DNA from: Bromus sterilis | Lineage: Eukaryota > Streptophyta > Magnoliopsida > Poales > Poaceae | Assembly (NCBI GenBank): GCA_950022295.1 | Contig: OX465595.1 | Span: forward strand, 227,195,770-227,259,769 | DNA: 64,000 nucleotides | Direction: 5' to 3' | In this document: positions 48,438 to 60,682 of the stretch, in pieces | Numbering within the stretch: the first letter of the stretch is position 1 | Layout: each line of letters opens with the position of its first letter | Made by a program: the position numbers and the translations under genes | The notes under the pieces: generated by a model | Told to the model about the DNA's origin: nothing | The model's database searches: none | Seen by the model: the letters and a program-made list of their open reading frames with translations, nothing else

Positions 48438-51400
48438 ATGTCTGACGAAGAGGCTGCCATGGGGAATGAGTCACCCATCGTTGAAGGGCTCGAAAACTAT
48501 CCAGAGCCACCGAAGCAGAAAGGCAAAGGTGGCAAGACGAAAGAAGTCAAGAATGCCCGAGGCATACCCGAAGCCATTCGTCTCAAGATGGGCTATGAAA
48601 CACCGCCTGAAGAATCTGATCATGACAGAAAGATTCGTTTGCAAAGGATTCGACGCTACTGGGCCATTAGGTGGTACAAGTACAAGAGCATCCCAAATTG
48701 GAAGTGGGCAATGCAATTTGCTTTCAGCCCTCCTTATCGGTACACCACTTCCATGTGTGCCCAATACAATGTTGCAAACAGGAAAAAGTACTACCCAAAA
48801 CCTCCTGTTGTTCCTCACCCGAATACTCTCAAGACTCCAGATGACTATCCGGAAGAGCAAGAGAGACTTGCAATTTTAGCTGAGAAGAAAAGGATAAGAG
48901 AAGAGAAGAAGGCCAAATCTTTTGCTGCTGCAGGTCTAGATGAAGCCGAAGCATCGAAGCCTAAGAAGAGGCGAAAGCTTCGTAAACTGAGTGATTCACC
49001 CCCTCCTGCTTCTGAAGAAGAGGGTGATAATGAAGCAGATGATGAAGCTGATGCTACCGCACAGCTCGAAGATTCTATTGATGAAGATCCTGCTGACGAA
49101 GCAGATGATGAATCTGAACACACTCCCATTCCCCCAAGTCCTAAGAGAAAACAAATTCGGAAGCCTCTGAAGAAGAAGGCTGGAGAGAAACCGTCTGTTC
49201 CTAAGGGCATTAGGATTCAAGATCCAACTGACCCTCCTGTTCCCAAGAAAAATATTGATTTGACAAACTTGGTGGTTGAGGCTCCCCTGGCTACTAAGCC
49301 ACCTCGCCGCCTTGTTCCTGCTGAGCAAAGAACCAAGGAAAGGCATGACCCGAAGGCAAAGCCTGCTAAGCCCGAAGCTAAAGCTCTGGAACAAGCCAAA
49401 GATTTGAAGCTGAAGACTTCTGTTGCCAAGCCTGGTCAGACTTTTGCTCAGGTCGGCACTCAGAAGCTGTCTGAAGCTGAACTGCGCAAACGTGACCGTG
49501 CTAAAGCTGAACGCCTACATGCTGAAGCACAAGCCCAAGCTAAGGCTGATAAAGAAGCTAAAGAAAAAGAGATTGCTGATAAGAATGCTACTCTATTGGA
49601 GAAGCAGAGGAAAGAGCTGGCTGAATCAAATCAGAAAGCTGAAGCGAAGCGCAAGCTCGCTGAAGCAAAAGCTCAAGAGGCGAAGGCTGCTGCCGAAGCC
49701 AAACAGCTTAGTGAAGCTGAAGCCAAGCGCCAAGCTCAACTTGACATTCTTCGCACAAAGAAAGCAGAGAAAGCTGCTAGAGCCGCTCAGAAGGAAGCCG
49801 CTGTTGACATGGCCCCGAAGGACATCCCTCCGAATCCAGTCGCAGCCCCTGCCCCCGAAGCTCATGTAGAAGCTGAGCACAGTGAACACAACTTCCCTGA
49901 TGCAAGAGAAGGAGAACTTTGGGACTGTTTGAGCCTGAATCAGGCATTCTGCCAGCTTACTGAAGCTGTTGATCCCAAGGTTGTGGATGTTGGGAATGTT
50001 TACATTTCATCAACTCCCTCTGCCATGATTGAAACTTTGTACAATCAGCTGAGGGATTTGCATGCTAGAGTCAGATCTGAAACTGCTAAAATTCTGAAAT
50101 TTAAGAAGAAAGAAGATGCTGAATCTGATGAGGATTTCAAGAACGAAGCCGAAGCTGCTTCGAAGAAAATTGCTGATGTAAATGAGAAGACGAAGCACAA
50201 CATTCATGTCTATCAAGGCAAGATCAAGTCTGCAGTTGAAGAATGTTGCAAAACTCATAATGCTTCAGTCATGGCTCTTGACTCCAAGAAATGCGAAGCC
50301 ATGCTCAAGCAATTAGCTTCACCCTTTCCCCAGCTGCAACAGAGAAAGAGACGTCTTATCGCAAATACAGACGAAGCTGATGAGGTGAGCTCTCATCCGG
50401 CCAAGAAGGCCCCAAGGCAAGCATCACCCCCTCGATGCAAGATTATCACTCTTCCCAAACCCTCTGCGAAGCCAACTGCTCCCGAAGTCGTTCCACCCCG
50501 TGTTCAAACTCCACCTCCTCCTCAATCCGCTCCTCAACCGTCCGCCCACGACAACTTTGAGCCTGAGCCCTCTCCTCCTGCTCAAGACATTCCTGCAAAG
50601 GATTATTCCTCAGCTCACTCTGCTGAGGAGTCTGAAGAAAAAGCAGGCGGAGCCAAAGAACGCGCTGCTGAAGAAAATGCTGAAGTCAATGCTGAAGCCG
50701 ATGCAAATGCCGATGACGAAGCCAATGAATTGGCAATCATCAATCAACCGCAAGAGAGAGCCATAGTTTCTCAAAGGCACACTCCTCACTGCACCCCTGC
50801 TCAAGATACTCAACTAGACTCCATCTACCCACGAGAGACTTTTCCTATCTTCTTGGGAGATGAATCTTCTTCTAGACATGGCCCTGAATTCAATCTCGAA
50901 GTTCATCGCCAGAAGCTTCGCTTCTTTAGCGCTAGTCCATATGATTCACCTCGGACTGCAGATGACCTTCGTTTCTGGACAGCTGAACAACAAATTCTCA
51001 ACACAAAGCTCGACTGCCAGAAGGGTGTTCTTTTCAGACACAAGTATTTGGATATGCACAGTCTATCTTCTGCAACGTGCTTCCAGAATATCATGGAAAC
51101 CATCAAAGCACAGAATCTGACCTGCATGTTTGCCATGGAGACCCCATTCAATTCCGAGCTAGTAAAGCAATTATATGCCACTCTCTATGTCTCTGGAAAT
51201 CCTGATGACTCAAGTACATAGATTCTTGAGTGGATGATTCAAGGAAAGGTGTTTAGGATGCATTCTGATGAATTCATGGATATTGTGAACATCCCAAGGA
51301 ACACTGGAAACCTTGCTAAGGTGCATTTGTTGCCTGATCCTACTGAAGCTGAATTTGCTTCAATGCTGGATCCCGAAGTCACTGGAGATCACATGCCTGA

Positions 51401-52344
51401 AAATATTCGCCCGAAGCATCTGGTATTCATATCGAAGACTTGGTTTTATATCTTGTCCAACTCACTGATGCCTCTCAGCACTGCTCATGAAGAATCCAAC
51501 ATTCATTATCATACACGTCATGCGTTGCTGAAACTTATCCATGGCCATGTGTTTGACTTCAAGGATTGTTTCCTTCGGTATATGGTCACATCAACTGAAG
51601 CCATATGCTCCCAGGCTGCAAGCCATTTGCAATCATGGATGTCGTGAAGACTTCGTTGTGAAGCATCACCCGAACTTGTTCTGTCCTCCTGTGCGCGATA
51701 CTATGAATATCTTCAGAAGGCCAAATGATCCATTTGCCACATATGTCGGTGTCAGACAACATGTCAATGAACGCAACATGTCGAAGAAGTTCCAGAAGGA
51801 AGTTTATCACTTTCAAGTTGGCATTCGAACTCAACAAATGCATGAAAACTTCATTGAAGGAAATCAACGTCAAATGCAACATCTTTCAGATCAGATCAAT
51901 AGAGTTGGCAACATTTCTTTAAACAACAACCAGTACTTGATTTTGAAGCGCCACTCTTGGAAAGGATTAAGGAAGTTCAACTGTATGAAGAAACTTGAAG
52001 CTGACCGGATTTTCAAGGAGTATCCACATCTTCAACGTCACTTTTCCAGAAATGATTCGATCGACCGCCCCAACCCAAAGATCCCTTTGCTGGATAAGAT
52101 TGATGAAGTCCTCTTTGTTAATCCCGCTGAACAGATTCGCCCAGATACCTTCTCTGATGAAGACTCCCACACCTCGAAGCAAGAAGATGATCCTCTCAAC
52201 GACAGCGATCTTGATTTGCTTCAAGCGCCGATGGACATCGACGAGCTGGAGTCACCTGCTTCGACCGAAGGAGACACTTCAGGAGATGCATATTCTTCAG
52301 GCAAAGAAAATCAGCAGGGTCCCCGGGTTGCAGCTAACGCATAG
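48438..52344 (+). pseudogene. C2 ORF3 (so-called env-like ORF), TAG at 51219 and one frameshift
   Basis: From ATG 48438, 927 codons open to TAG 51219, then the same frame on to TGA 51645; a frame slip near 51630 leads to the last part ending at TAG 52342. Regions: basic N-terminus with RKIRLQRIRRYWAIRW (near residue 65) and a Pro strip with LKTPDDYP; acidic/Lys-rich segment; a long Ala/Glu/Lys heptad region (about 49440-49810) that should be a coiled coil; Pro-rich segment (50400-50600); conserved block DLRFWTAEQQ, KQLYATLYVSG, LEWM. No signal peptide or membrane helix in this ORF. I chose 48438 rather than the upstream open frame because that frame starts in the candidate intron. Function unknown; homologous to C1 ORF3. 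Confidence 0.78.
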
Positions 52345-52874
52345 ATACTCTTGATCTACCTCTAAACCTTTTGTCCAATTATTGACAAAAAGGGGGAGAA
52401 AGTAGCATCAATTGAGTTTAGATTCGCTGCGGGGTTTAGGAATTTGATTCGATCTTTTGCGTTGTGTGTTAAGTTACAACAAACTTTCCATTCGTTTCGA
52501 TTGGGTTGTAACTTAAGTTTTACTTCGGTTGTGAACTGCTACTGTTATGTGTTAATAACCCCATGCTTGCAAGTTGCTCTCGTATCTGTTATCTTGCAGG
52601 TGGTTGTTATCCTTTAAGTTCACAGGTCATTGGAAAATTGCATATCATTCAAGACAAATATTCTCTATATGCAATTGATTCACTAAGATATGTGTTAGGC
52701 TTCCCATCAATGATATTCTTCATCAAGCATTCACTTCGATTATATAAATCTTTGATGCTTGCATTCAGGGGGAGTCAAAAGCTTCATATCTTAGAGTTTT
52801 CTCTCAACTCAACTCAAAATTCCATATCTTTATCGATGCCTGTTTTGTCAACAATATTCCAAAAACGGGGAGAT
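52345..52874 (+). other. C2 3' untranslated region with three polypurine tracts
   Basis: AAAAAGGGGGAGAA near 52387, AGGGGGAG at 52767 and AAAAACGGGGAGA at 52861-52873, just before the 3' LTR. The last one has a C inside the tract, unlike C1. Confidence 0.85.
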
Positions 52875-53367
52875 TGTAAGAGCAAAGTTATATCCCCATG
52901 AGTTTTGGATATTGTTGGGAAAAAAAGTAGAGGAACTAACAAGCTTTCTAGTCTAAAACATATGGTTAGGTTCCTGAAGTTATAGGTTGGTGATAAAGCT
53001 TCAACGAAGATTTACATATTTACTGAAGCATATCCTCTGGAGTGAAGCTCATCACGGATGATGACCCCTAAAAAGATAAGGAATCCTGAAGCTCGTCTCA
53101 TCGAAAGAGATGACCAAGATGGCGCAAGACTTAGTAGATTTTGCGTAGTTCTTTTTCACTTCTTTGAGTCGTAGGAAAAACCGTACTATCAAGAGGGGTT
53201 TAGTAAATGTACTCCGAAGGTTTTGGTGAAAAGACTCAGATCGAATCCAAACCAGTGAGTAGCCAGAGTTGAGAAATCTCATGTGCACTAGGTAATGCTT
53301 CACCAGCGAAGACTTAGTTCTTTCGGATACTGAAGCAGAACTAAGTCCGTGAGTCAGCTTTACTTGG
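52875..53367 (+). repeat. C2 3' LTR, first 493 bp only
   Basis: Matches 40134-40625 from TGTAAGAGC to TTTACTTGG and then stops. The U3 promoter part, R and U5 are missing. No terminal CA or TSD, so this is a deletion or rearrangement joint. Confidence 0.92.
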
Positions 53368-53525
53368 CGCAATTCAGTGGCCCTGCTAATCCACATGCGC
53401 CACAGAAATGTTTGCATTTCTTTGGCGCACTGTCCTCCATGCGCCACAGAAATATTTCTGTGGAGCACCCCAATTTCAGTGCGCCACAGAAAGCATTCCT
53501 ATCTATAAGCAGTTTCCTAGTAGTT
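53368..53525 (+). mobile_element. CACTA-like 3' end fragment
   Basis: Three or more TGCGCCACAGAAA units and an end TTTCCTAGTAGTT resembling the CACTA terminus CTAGTAGTG with the last base changed. Similar in style to, but different in sequence from, the CACTA end at 32185. Only about 158 bp remain. Confidence 0.55.
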
Positions 53526-53646
53526 CCCCCACACTAGTTCACTTAACATTGCCTTCACCGAGCATATAACAAATGATCTTATCAAAGCTAGGGAGGAGAA
53601 ACTTAAATTAGAGGTTTCTATTCCTATAAAACTAGAAGATGCTTGG
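53526..53646 (+). pseudogene. Gypsy gag/protease polyprotein fragment, left of L3
   Basis: Open plus frame in its last 90 bases with FTEHITNDLIKAREEKLKLE and then VSIPIKLEDAW. It continues after L3 at 63007. Too short to classify alone. The TSD of L3 is CTTGG at 53642-53646. Confidence 0.5.
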
Positions 53647-54116
53647 TGTAACAGCCCGGGATTTTCACCGAAACTAAAAAAATTGTTTGTTGCATTATTT
53701 TGTTGATTGCTAGAATTGTTTGAAGTATTTGCTTCGCCGATTTATTAGTCGGTGAATATTCTCCCCCTCTTTCTCATAACGGATGCGGGATTGGACCTTT
53801 TTCCACCACGGCACACGACCTTTGCGACACCGGGGGTTCATGCGAGCACCGTCGCAACCGGCACAAGACTAGCCATCACCATCGGAACGAAAACCCCATT
53901 TATTTAATAAACGAATTATTTTATTGGGCACCAAAAAATGTTCTCAGAACGGTATTGAAGTGAGGTATGACTCACAAGTTCACCGCGCTCAGCGCATGGT
54001 TCGAGATTTTTTCCGAATCGGAGGCCGTATGGACTCCCTACGGTCAGAAACGTTTTCACCAGACGCGCGCGAGAGAGACCAGGGGAATTTGCGTAAATCC
54101 GCCAGCCAGGCCAGCC

Positions 54117-54122
54117 TATAAA
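54117..54122 (+). promoter_or_regulatory. TATA box of L3
   Basis: TATAAA in CCAGCCTATAAAGACTAC, homologous to the L2 TATA at 36081-36088. Confidence 0.6.
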
Positions 54123-55344
54123 GACTACTCCTCTCCCCTAGCCTTTCTAGGATTTCCTTAAACAAAAATTGCAGCCACTCCCCTCCAAATTGCCAGATGT
54201 GCCTCCAAACCCCTCCAACCAGCTGAAACCCTACTCTCACCCAATCCTGGCCGTCAGATCTGAAATCGGAGGGCCAGAAGAGTGCCACGTCGCCCCCAAA
54301 GCCTCCCACCAGTTTCCTTAGCCGTTTCGGGGCCCGCAGGGCCCTGGAGCGCTGTCGCGGGCCCGCTAGGGCCCAGATCCCGCCGCCGCCCATTGAGAGC
54401 ACGACCTCCCTGCGCCGCCGCCGATTGCCGGCCGGCTATCGCGCGCCGCCGCCGCGGTGAGCTCCCTCCTCGCCCCGACCTCCTCTCCTCCTTCTCTCCC
54501 TCCCCTCACCTTCTCTCCCTACCCCGCAGGCTCCTCCGCCACAAGCCCCGGTAGCACGAGCCGCCGCCGGCACTATGGATGGTGACCTCGAGGACAAGCC
54601 CGCCTCGAGCAGTGTCGCCACTCACCCGGCCCGATCCGGCGGTCCCCGACGCCACCAGCCCTCGCCGCGCCCGGATCCGGCGCCGTCGACGCCCTCCGGC
54701 CTGCCGCCGAACACCGAGCCTCGCGGGCATTCGCGCCGCCAGCCACCCATGCGAGAATGACGACGAGGTCGGCGCCTCCAACCGCCGCCGTTTGCTTGGG
54801 CCAGGCCACCTCCACGACCCGCCTGCGCTTCCACGGTCTGTAGCCGGCCCCGCCTCCCTCAGCTTCCATTGGGCCGAGGGCCACTAGGGTGAGATTCAGC
54901 CCAAGTGCCCCTCCCCCTGTTTTCTTTCTTTTAACCCTGCCTGTAATTTTTCTAAGTCTGTAATTTTCTACTGCTGGTTTTGTTTTGCGCTATCGTTTGC
55001 GATTAAACCGTAGCCCGGATGACGATGCACTCCAAATGAATTTTGTTCACTTTGATGTGCTCTATCATAATGATTTTGGCAGTTAATGCATTTGAGGCCA
55101 TCTAGATGTTGTTAATCTGTGTTGAAGTGGGGACCTGATCGTTAAGTGATGATTCTGTTATTTTATTCAAACTTTTGTTGATGATTGTGTCGCCATGAGG
55201 CCTATGCTATTAATTCTTGCTTGTACCTGTTAAGCTTTATGTGTACTTCAACTAAATGCATTACCTTGCCATGTTTGCCTATTGTAGATAACATGTGCTG
55301 ATGTTTGCATAAAGTTCCTACTTTGATGCCTTATAGTTAGTGAT

Positions 55345-56800
55345 TGATGTCTACGCACGCTTCTATTCTTGTAGACTATGTTGGGCCTCCAAGCGCAGTG
55401 GTTTGTAGGACAGCAGCAATTTCCCTCAAGTGGATGACCTAAGGTTTATCGAACTCAGGGAAGTAGAGGTTGAAGATGGTCTCTCTCAAGAAACCCTGCA
55501 ATTAAGATACAAGAAGTCTCTTGTGTCCCCAACACACCTAATACAATGGCAAATTGTATAGGTGCACTAGTTCGGCGAAGATATGGTAAAATATGGGTGA
55601 TAGGTGCGGCAAAACGAAGTAATATAAATCTGTAATAAAAAGTGCAGCAAGTAAACAAGTAGTAAACGTGAGCGCAAACGGTATTGCAATGGTGGAAACA
55701 AGGCCTAGGCTTCATAATTTCACTAGTGGAAACTCCCAACAACATTAACATAGTCTAAGCACATGATATTCCTCATAAACCATGCAATGGAGACGTACTC
55801 GGAGGTCATTCCTTTGCGGTCAAGAGAGGACGAGAATTGTGTAGGGCTAAAAAAGCACACCTCATAGTTTGTAGTTCTCATCTATGGATTTCCCAATGTC
55901 ACCGCGGCCATCCAAAGAGAGTACCACAATCACCACAACATATCTACAGGATAGTCAAAGACAAGCACCAAGAGACTCTCAATCTTCAATTCACACACAA
56001 AAGAGGAAATCACTCATGAAAATATTCTTCTAACCCATGTCCAATAGACCGCTGTCACCATGGTCTCGGGGATTATACTAGATAAGATCAAGTGAGTGCA
56101 TCAATCCAATACATAGAAGAAGGGGAAACATCATGGGATCACCCTAGATTAACATAGCCTATGATCACAATCAAGATCACATCATGGGAGAGAGAGAAGA
56201 CCACATAGCTACTGGTAGAAACCTCAGCCTCGAGAAGGAACTACTCCCTCATCATGGAGGGAGGAAGAAACATCGATGGATATGAATCCGGGGGCACTTC
56301 CCCATCCCGGCAGGGTGCTGGCACAGGAATTCTGGTCCCCCGAAGCTTGTCTACGATGGCGGCGGATATCGGAATTGTTTCTGGAGAAAAGAGGTTCGGA
56401 ATCAGGGTTTTCGCGACGCGAGTAAAAATAAGGGCCAAGGGGGGCATCCAGGTGGGCCACCAGGAGTCTAGGCGGCCTCCCGGCACGGCCACCCCCTAGT
56501 CCGCGCCCACTGGACGCCTAGGCACTAGGTGGGGCCCCTCTGGCCCCCCTTCGTCGGTAAGGAAGCTTTTGGAACGCTGATTTTTATATATTTTTCCCGG
56601 AATTTTCTGAGCACTTTTAATAATGGGAAAACCTGAAAGACAAAAACAGTAGAAAACATAAACTGGCACTGGGGTGCACTGAGTTAATAGGTTAGTCCAA
56701 ATATGATCAAAAGTGTATGAAAGTGCATCTAAAACATAGCAATATCACACAAAAGAGGCATGGAGCAAGCAGAAATTATAGATACGTTTTGGACGTATCA
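55345..56800 (-). repeat. Solo LTR (1456 bp), Sabrina/WHAM-like Athila type
   Basis: TGATGTCTACGCACGC to GGACGTATCA with perfect TSD GTGAT (55340-55344, 56801-56805). From the minus strand it starts TGATACGTCC and ends GTAGACATCA, the ends I know from Triticeae Athila-type LTRs; words such as GTTGGGCCTCCAAG and TTTGTAGGACAGCAGC are typical. Family name tentative. No internal region, hence solo. Confidence 0.85.
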
Positions 56801-57034
56801 GTGATACATGCTTCATATGCAGTAGCTCCAATGTAATTATTTGCTCCTAGTTATGTGTACTTTGATGCCATGCTTTGAGTTGCCATGATATGGTTTCTGT
56901 TCATATATTTATCAAGCTCCCAAAGTGCAACCCTGTTGTTTGCTATCACATGCCTTGTTTTTCACTAAGTCCCTAGACCAGTAGCATATTCTTGCATTTT
57001 GCATGAATTAGAATTACTTGTTCCTGATGCTCAT

Positions 57035-60000
57035 TGTCACAACCCCAACTTAGGTATGTACTAGGGTTAGGTGGTCACTTTGCATCATGTAAAAATTTCA
57101 AAAGGAAATGGATTTGGGGAAAAAGAAAAGCCCTAAAGATTTTAATTAAATGGCCACATAAAATTTGCTTCCAAAAATTCCTCTGATATTTTTGAAAAGT
57201 CTTATAAATATGCATGATCACATATAAAGTGAAGTGGGTCCCACTACATGCTCCAAGATTTCTCAAAAATACCATAAGGGCCTTGGAAATTAAATAATAC
57301 CCCTATTTGATTTGAAATTCAAATTATTTGAATTAAAAAAATCTCCAAAACTTGTGAGTGGCTAGCTATATATATTATAAGCCCACATAAAAGTTTGGAA
57401 GATTTTACAAATTTCCTTGCTATTTTATTTGGGGCAAAACCAAAGGAAGAAAAGGAAAAACAGTAAACAAAAGAGATAAAAAGAATAAAAGAAATCTCAG
57501 CCCAACCCTACTGGCCTCGGGCCCAACATACCTTCCACGGCCCAGCCCACCCGGCGCCCTTGTCGTCTTCCCCGGGAAAGAGCACACAGCTGCGTGCCCG
57601 GCATGCCGACATCGCCGTGGCCGCCCACGCCACACATCTACCTCCCCGCCGTCTTCTACATGTCCTGGAGAACGCCACGAGGCCCCACGTCATTTTCCCT
57701 CTCCTCTGGATCCCCGGAGACGACGCCTACTTCGACATCGTTCCGCCGGCCACCGCGGTCTTCGTCGACAAATTGCGCCGCCGCCAGTCACTCTACGGCC
57801 TCCTCGAGCTCGTCGTCGCGCTCAGGGTGAGCCCCGCCGCGTTTCCCCCCTCTCCGTTTCCCTCCACGTGCACCACACGCCCACCCCTCCATGGACAATA
57901 GCGACGCCGCCGCGGGTCTGCTCGCCAGCGTGAACCTCGGCCTCCTCGCGGTCACCTGCGTGTGCCAGGAGACGCGCGCGTGCACGCCCTACCTCCTGGT
58001 GGTTGCGGCGAAAGGAATGGTGCCCGGAGCCGCCTTGCCTTGTGGGCGCCGCCGCGTGAAGGGGTCGCCGGCGGCTAACCGCCGGCATGAGCTGACGTGG
58101 TAGGCCATTAGGGCCTAATCCCCTCGCTAATCCACCCCTAACCAGTCACTTACAGGTGGCCCCGGGCCCCTAATTAACACACTGTTAATTAACTAAACGG
58201 GATTTTAACCCAAAGACAATGACAACCCTGGCCCACATGTCAGCCCCCCCTACGTGAGCATGACACTAGCATGATGCAATAAGTCATTTTCAATTTAAAA
58301 TAAATCCAGAGAAATCCAGAAAATCAATTAAACTTTGGAAATTCATAGAAAATTCATATTAACTCCAAATTGTACATATAATATATGAAAAATTATCAGA
58401 AAAATGCAAGGATTAAGAATATGCAATTTGTTTTTAAGTTTGACCATTTGAAAATGGGTCAACAGTAGAAAATGTGCATATGGCTTAATTTGAATTTGAA
58501 TTTGAATTTGGAGTTTGAATTTACAATTCAATTGCAATACACTTCAATTAAATTAAATATGCCACAAACCAGTAACCTATACATCATGTCACAACTTATC
58601 ATGTGCTTATGCATTTATTTTTGATGTTGCCCCCTATTTGTTGATGATTACTTCGGTAACAGCGTATCCGAGACGGAGATCACCCTCAAAGCAGAAGACA
58701 GTTAAACCCATGTATCGTCAGCAAGGTTAGAAAACCCCATTTATCATGTCTATAAAATCCCACTTCCCTCTCAGTCTCGCTTATGCATTGATTATGATGA
58801 TCACCTTGTTATCGATTCTACCGCATAGTTGAACCCATATCCGATGCATGACCTATCATCTTGTCACAGTAGTAAGCAAACCACAATCCTAGCTGACATA
58901 GGAGTTGATTGATATCATGTGGACCCTACAACTGTTAAAGCTTATTGCATGCCTAGATTTTACAATGAGGTTACTTTTATCTGTGAGTCGGGATGGTAGT
59001 GATCACGGTGTTGATGAAGGTGAAACTGTGTTGGTGAATCCACCCTAAAACAAGGTGAACGATGAGAGGTTGCGTAGGAGTACACAGTGGGTTGTCTCGT
59101 TGAACACCGCCTTAAGCCCGAGTTCTTGTATGGTAATCCAAGACAAAGAGTACAACCACACATTGGGCTCACTGACGCCTCTCGGCCTAGTACCTCAATC
59201 CGTGTTGACGTCCAGGAGTCACATTAGTTCGGATTTTCCATTTGGCATATGCATAGAAAAAGAATGAATGAAAGATTGCATCATATAGATATTTGGGTGG
59301 ACCTATGAGGCAGTGAAACCACCTGCCAAAGGTGGCGTCTCGGTCACTTGCATTGTTTGAGTCAGTTTCGTTGATCCGGCCAGGCTCTCGATCGGAGGCA
59401 ACTCAGATAGTCGACTCCTGGAATAGACCGGTTGTGAGCGAAGTTTCGTCGTGAACATCCTCGCTGTCACCCCTTGAATGGTGACGAGTACTTGGCGGTA
59501 ACTGATGGTCATGTGTGTGTAGTTTACACCCTTGCAAGGTTAACAAAATATTCGAATAGCCGCGTCCACGGTTATGGACTACTTGGAACATGTACCTGAT
59601 TATTAGACAAATTGAATGGATACTCTAAAACTCACAAGATAAGCGTGAGTGCTATGGCGTGCTTCCTCGTGGGGAAGTCGAGGAAGTATCCATAGTGGTG
59701 TATTGGTTGGAGACTTGGTAGTGGACTCGTGTACGCTTCTTACCTCAATCTGGTAATCATAGTATAGGACTAGCCAAGTCAAAGCTGGCACCTCTGCATT
59801 GAAACCCCACCTCCCTTTACCTTGAAACTTGAGCATGAGTAGTATAGTTCTTATGTAAGTCTTGCTGAGTACGACTTTGTACTCACGTTTTCTTATTCTA
59901 TGTATTAGATGAGAACCCATACCCCGATGGAGTCACCTTCCTGAAGCTCGACATTTACTAAGTTAGTATAGTTCCAGACAGAAGTCTGGTCCCTCGTGGA

Positions 60001-60682
60001 AGGGCATGTATGTTGAACAAGGATTCTCTAAGACATTTGTTAATCTTGTCTGTACTCAGACCTAATTTTCTTTCGTTGTTTGATGTAATGATGGATCATA
60101 GGCATATGATCTTTGTGTACTCTATGTAAGTCAATAAATATATACTTTGTAGAGTTCATGCAATGTGTACCTGCTGTTTACACTGGACATGTATGCTGCG
60201 TGTATGATTATAACATGCATGTCGTAGTGTGGGGTTCGATAGCTTAGTTGTGTTCTTGCTGGCGGTCTTTTATACACCAAGTGGACTTTAGATTTGCGCA
60301 GTTTGGGGCATCGTGATGCGATTACTTGTGACTCTGTCACGTGGCACACTTTGTTGTATGATTGAGCCCACCCAAGACCCCGTCTAAGTGATCGGGCTGG
60401 AGTCTGTTTATGTAAGTGTTATGATTCAATCGATAATATGTTTGAGGCGACTTGTCTATGAGTATGGGATTTCACCACCCATAATCATTTAGACTTGTGA
60501 GTGGACGCTGAGGACCCATCTCAGTTGATCATCCGGGCCTGGATGGGATGCCCCTCACGTTCGAGCTTTCCGATAGTGTCTTGTACTTGGCCTTGTCTGC
60601 TTAGACAAGTGGGTATGGCTCTCGGCTCTCCATATGATTGAGTTGTGACTGGAATTACATATGCAAATTCCGGGACCCGACA
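57035..60682 (+). repeat. Solo LTR (3648 bp) related to G1 LTR
   Basis: TGTCACAACCCC to GGGACCCGACA, TSD CTCAT (57030-57034 and 60683-60687). Shares long stretches with the G1 LTR, for example TAGGAGTACACAGTGGGTTG and the last 700 bases, but is a different family or subfamily. AT-rich start, GC-rich block 57520-58090, TATAAAA at 58751. No coding interior. Confidence 0.92.
58751..58757 (+). promoter_or_regulatory. candidate TATA box of the solo LTR at 57035
   Basis: TATAAAA followed by CCCACTTCCCTCT, as in the G1 LTRs. Confidence 0.45.

Larger units (their letters stand above)
40134..53367 (+). mobile_element. C2: second Sirevirus-type Ty1/copia element, 3' LTR truncated
   Basis: Same architecture as C1: 5' LTR (40134-41418), tRNA-Met site, gag, pol, spacer, ORF3, repeated polypurine tracts and the first 493 bp of the 3' LTR (52875-53367). 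The interior is about 11.5 kb. Proteins align with C1 throughout but are clearly diverged, and the LTRs are not the same family. The LTR copies (40134-40626 against 52875-53367) differ at scattered sites. After 53367 the sequence changes abruptly to a CACTA-like end, so about 790 bp of 3' LTR are missing. Confidence 0.92.

Noticed and set aside
54282..54887. GC-rich ORFs in L3
   Set aside because: LTR sequence, mutually overlapping on both strands, Pro/Arg-rich.
56254..56499. 81-83 codon ORFs within the solo LTR at 55345
   Set aside because: Inside a well-bounded LTR with TSD; both strands open, no motif.
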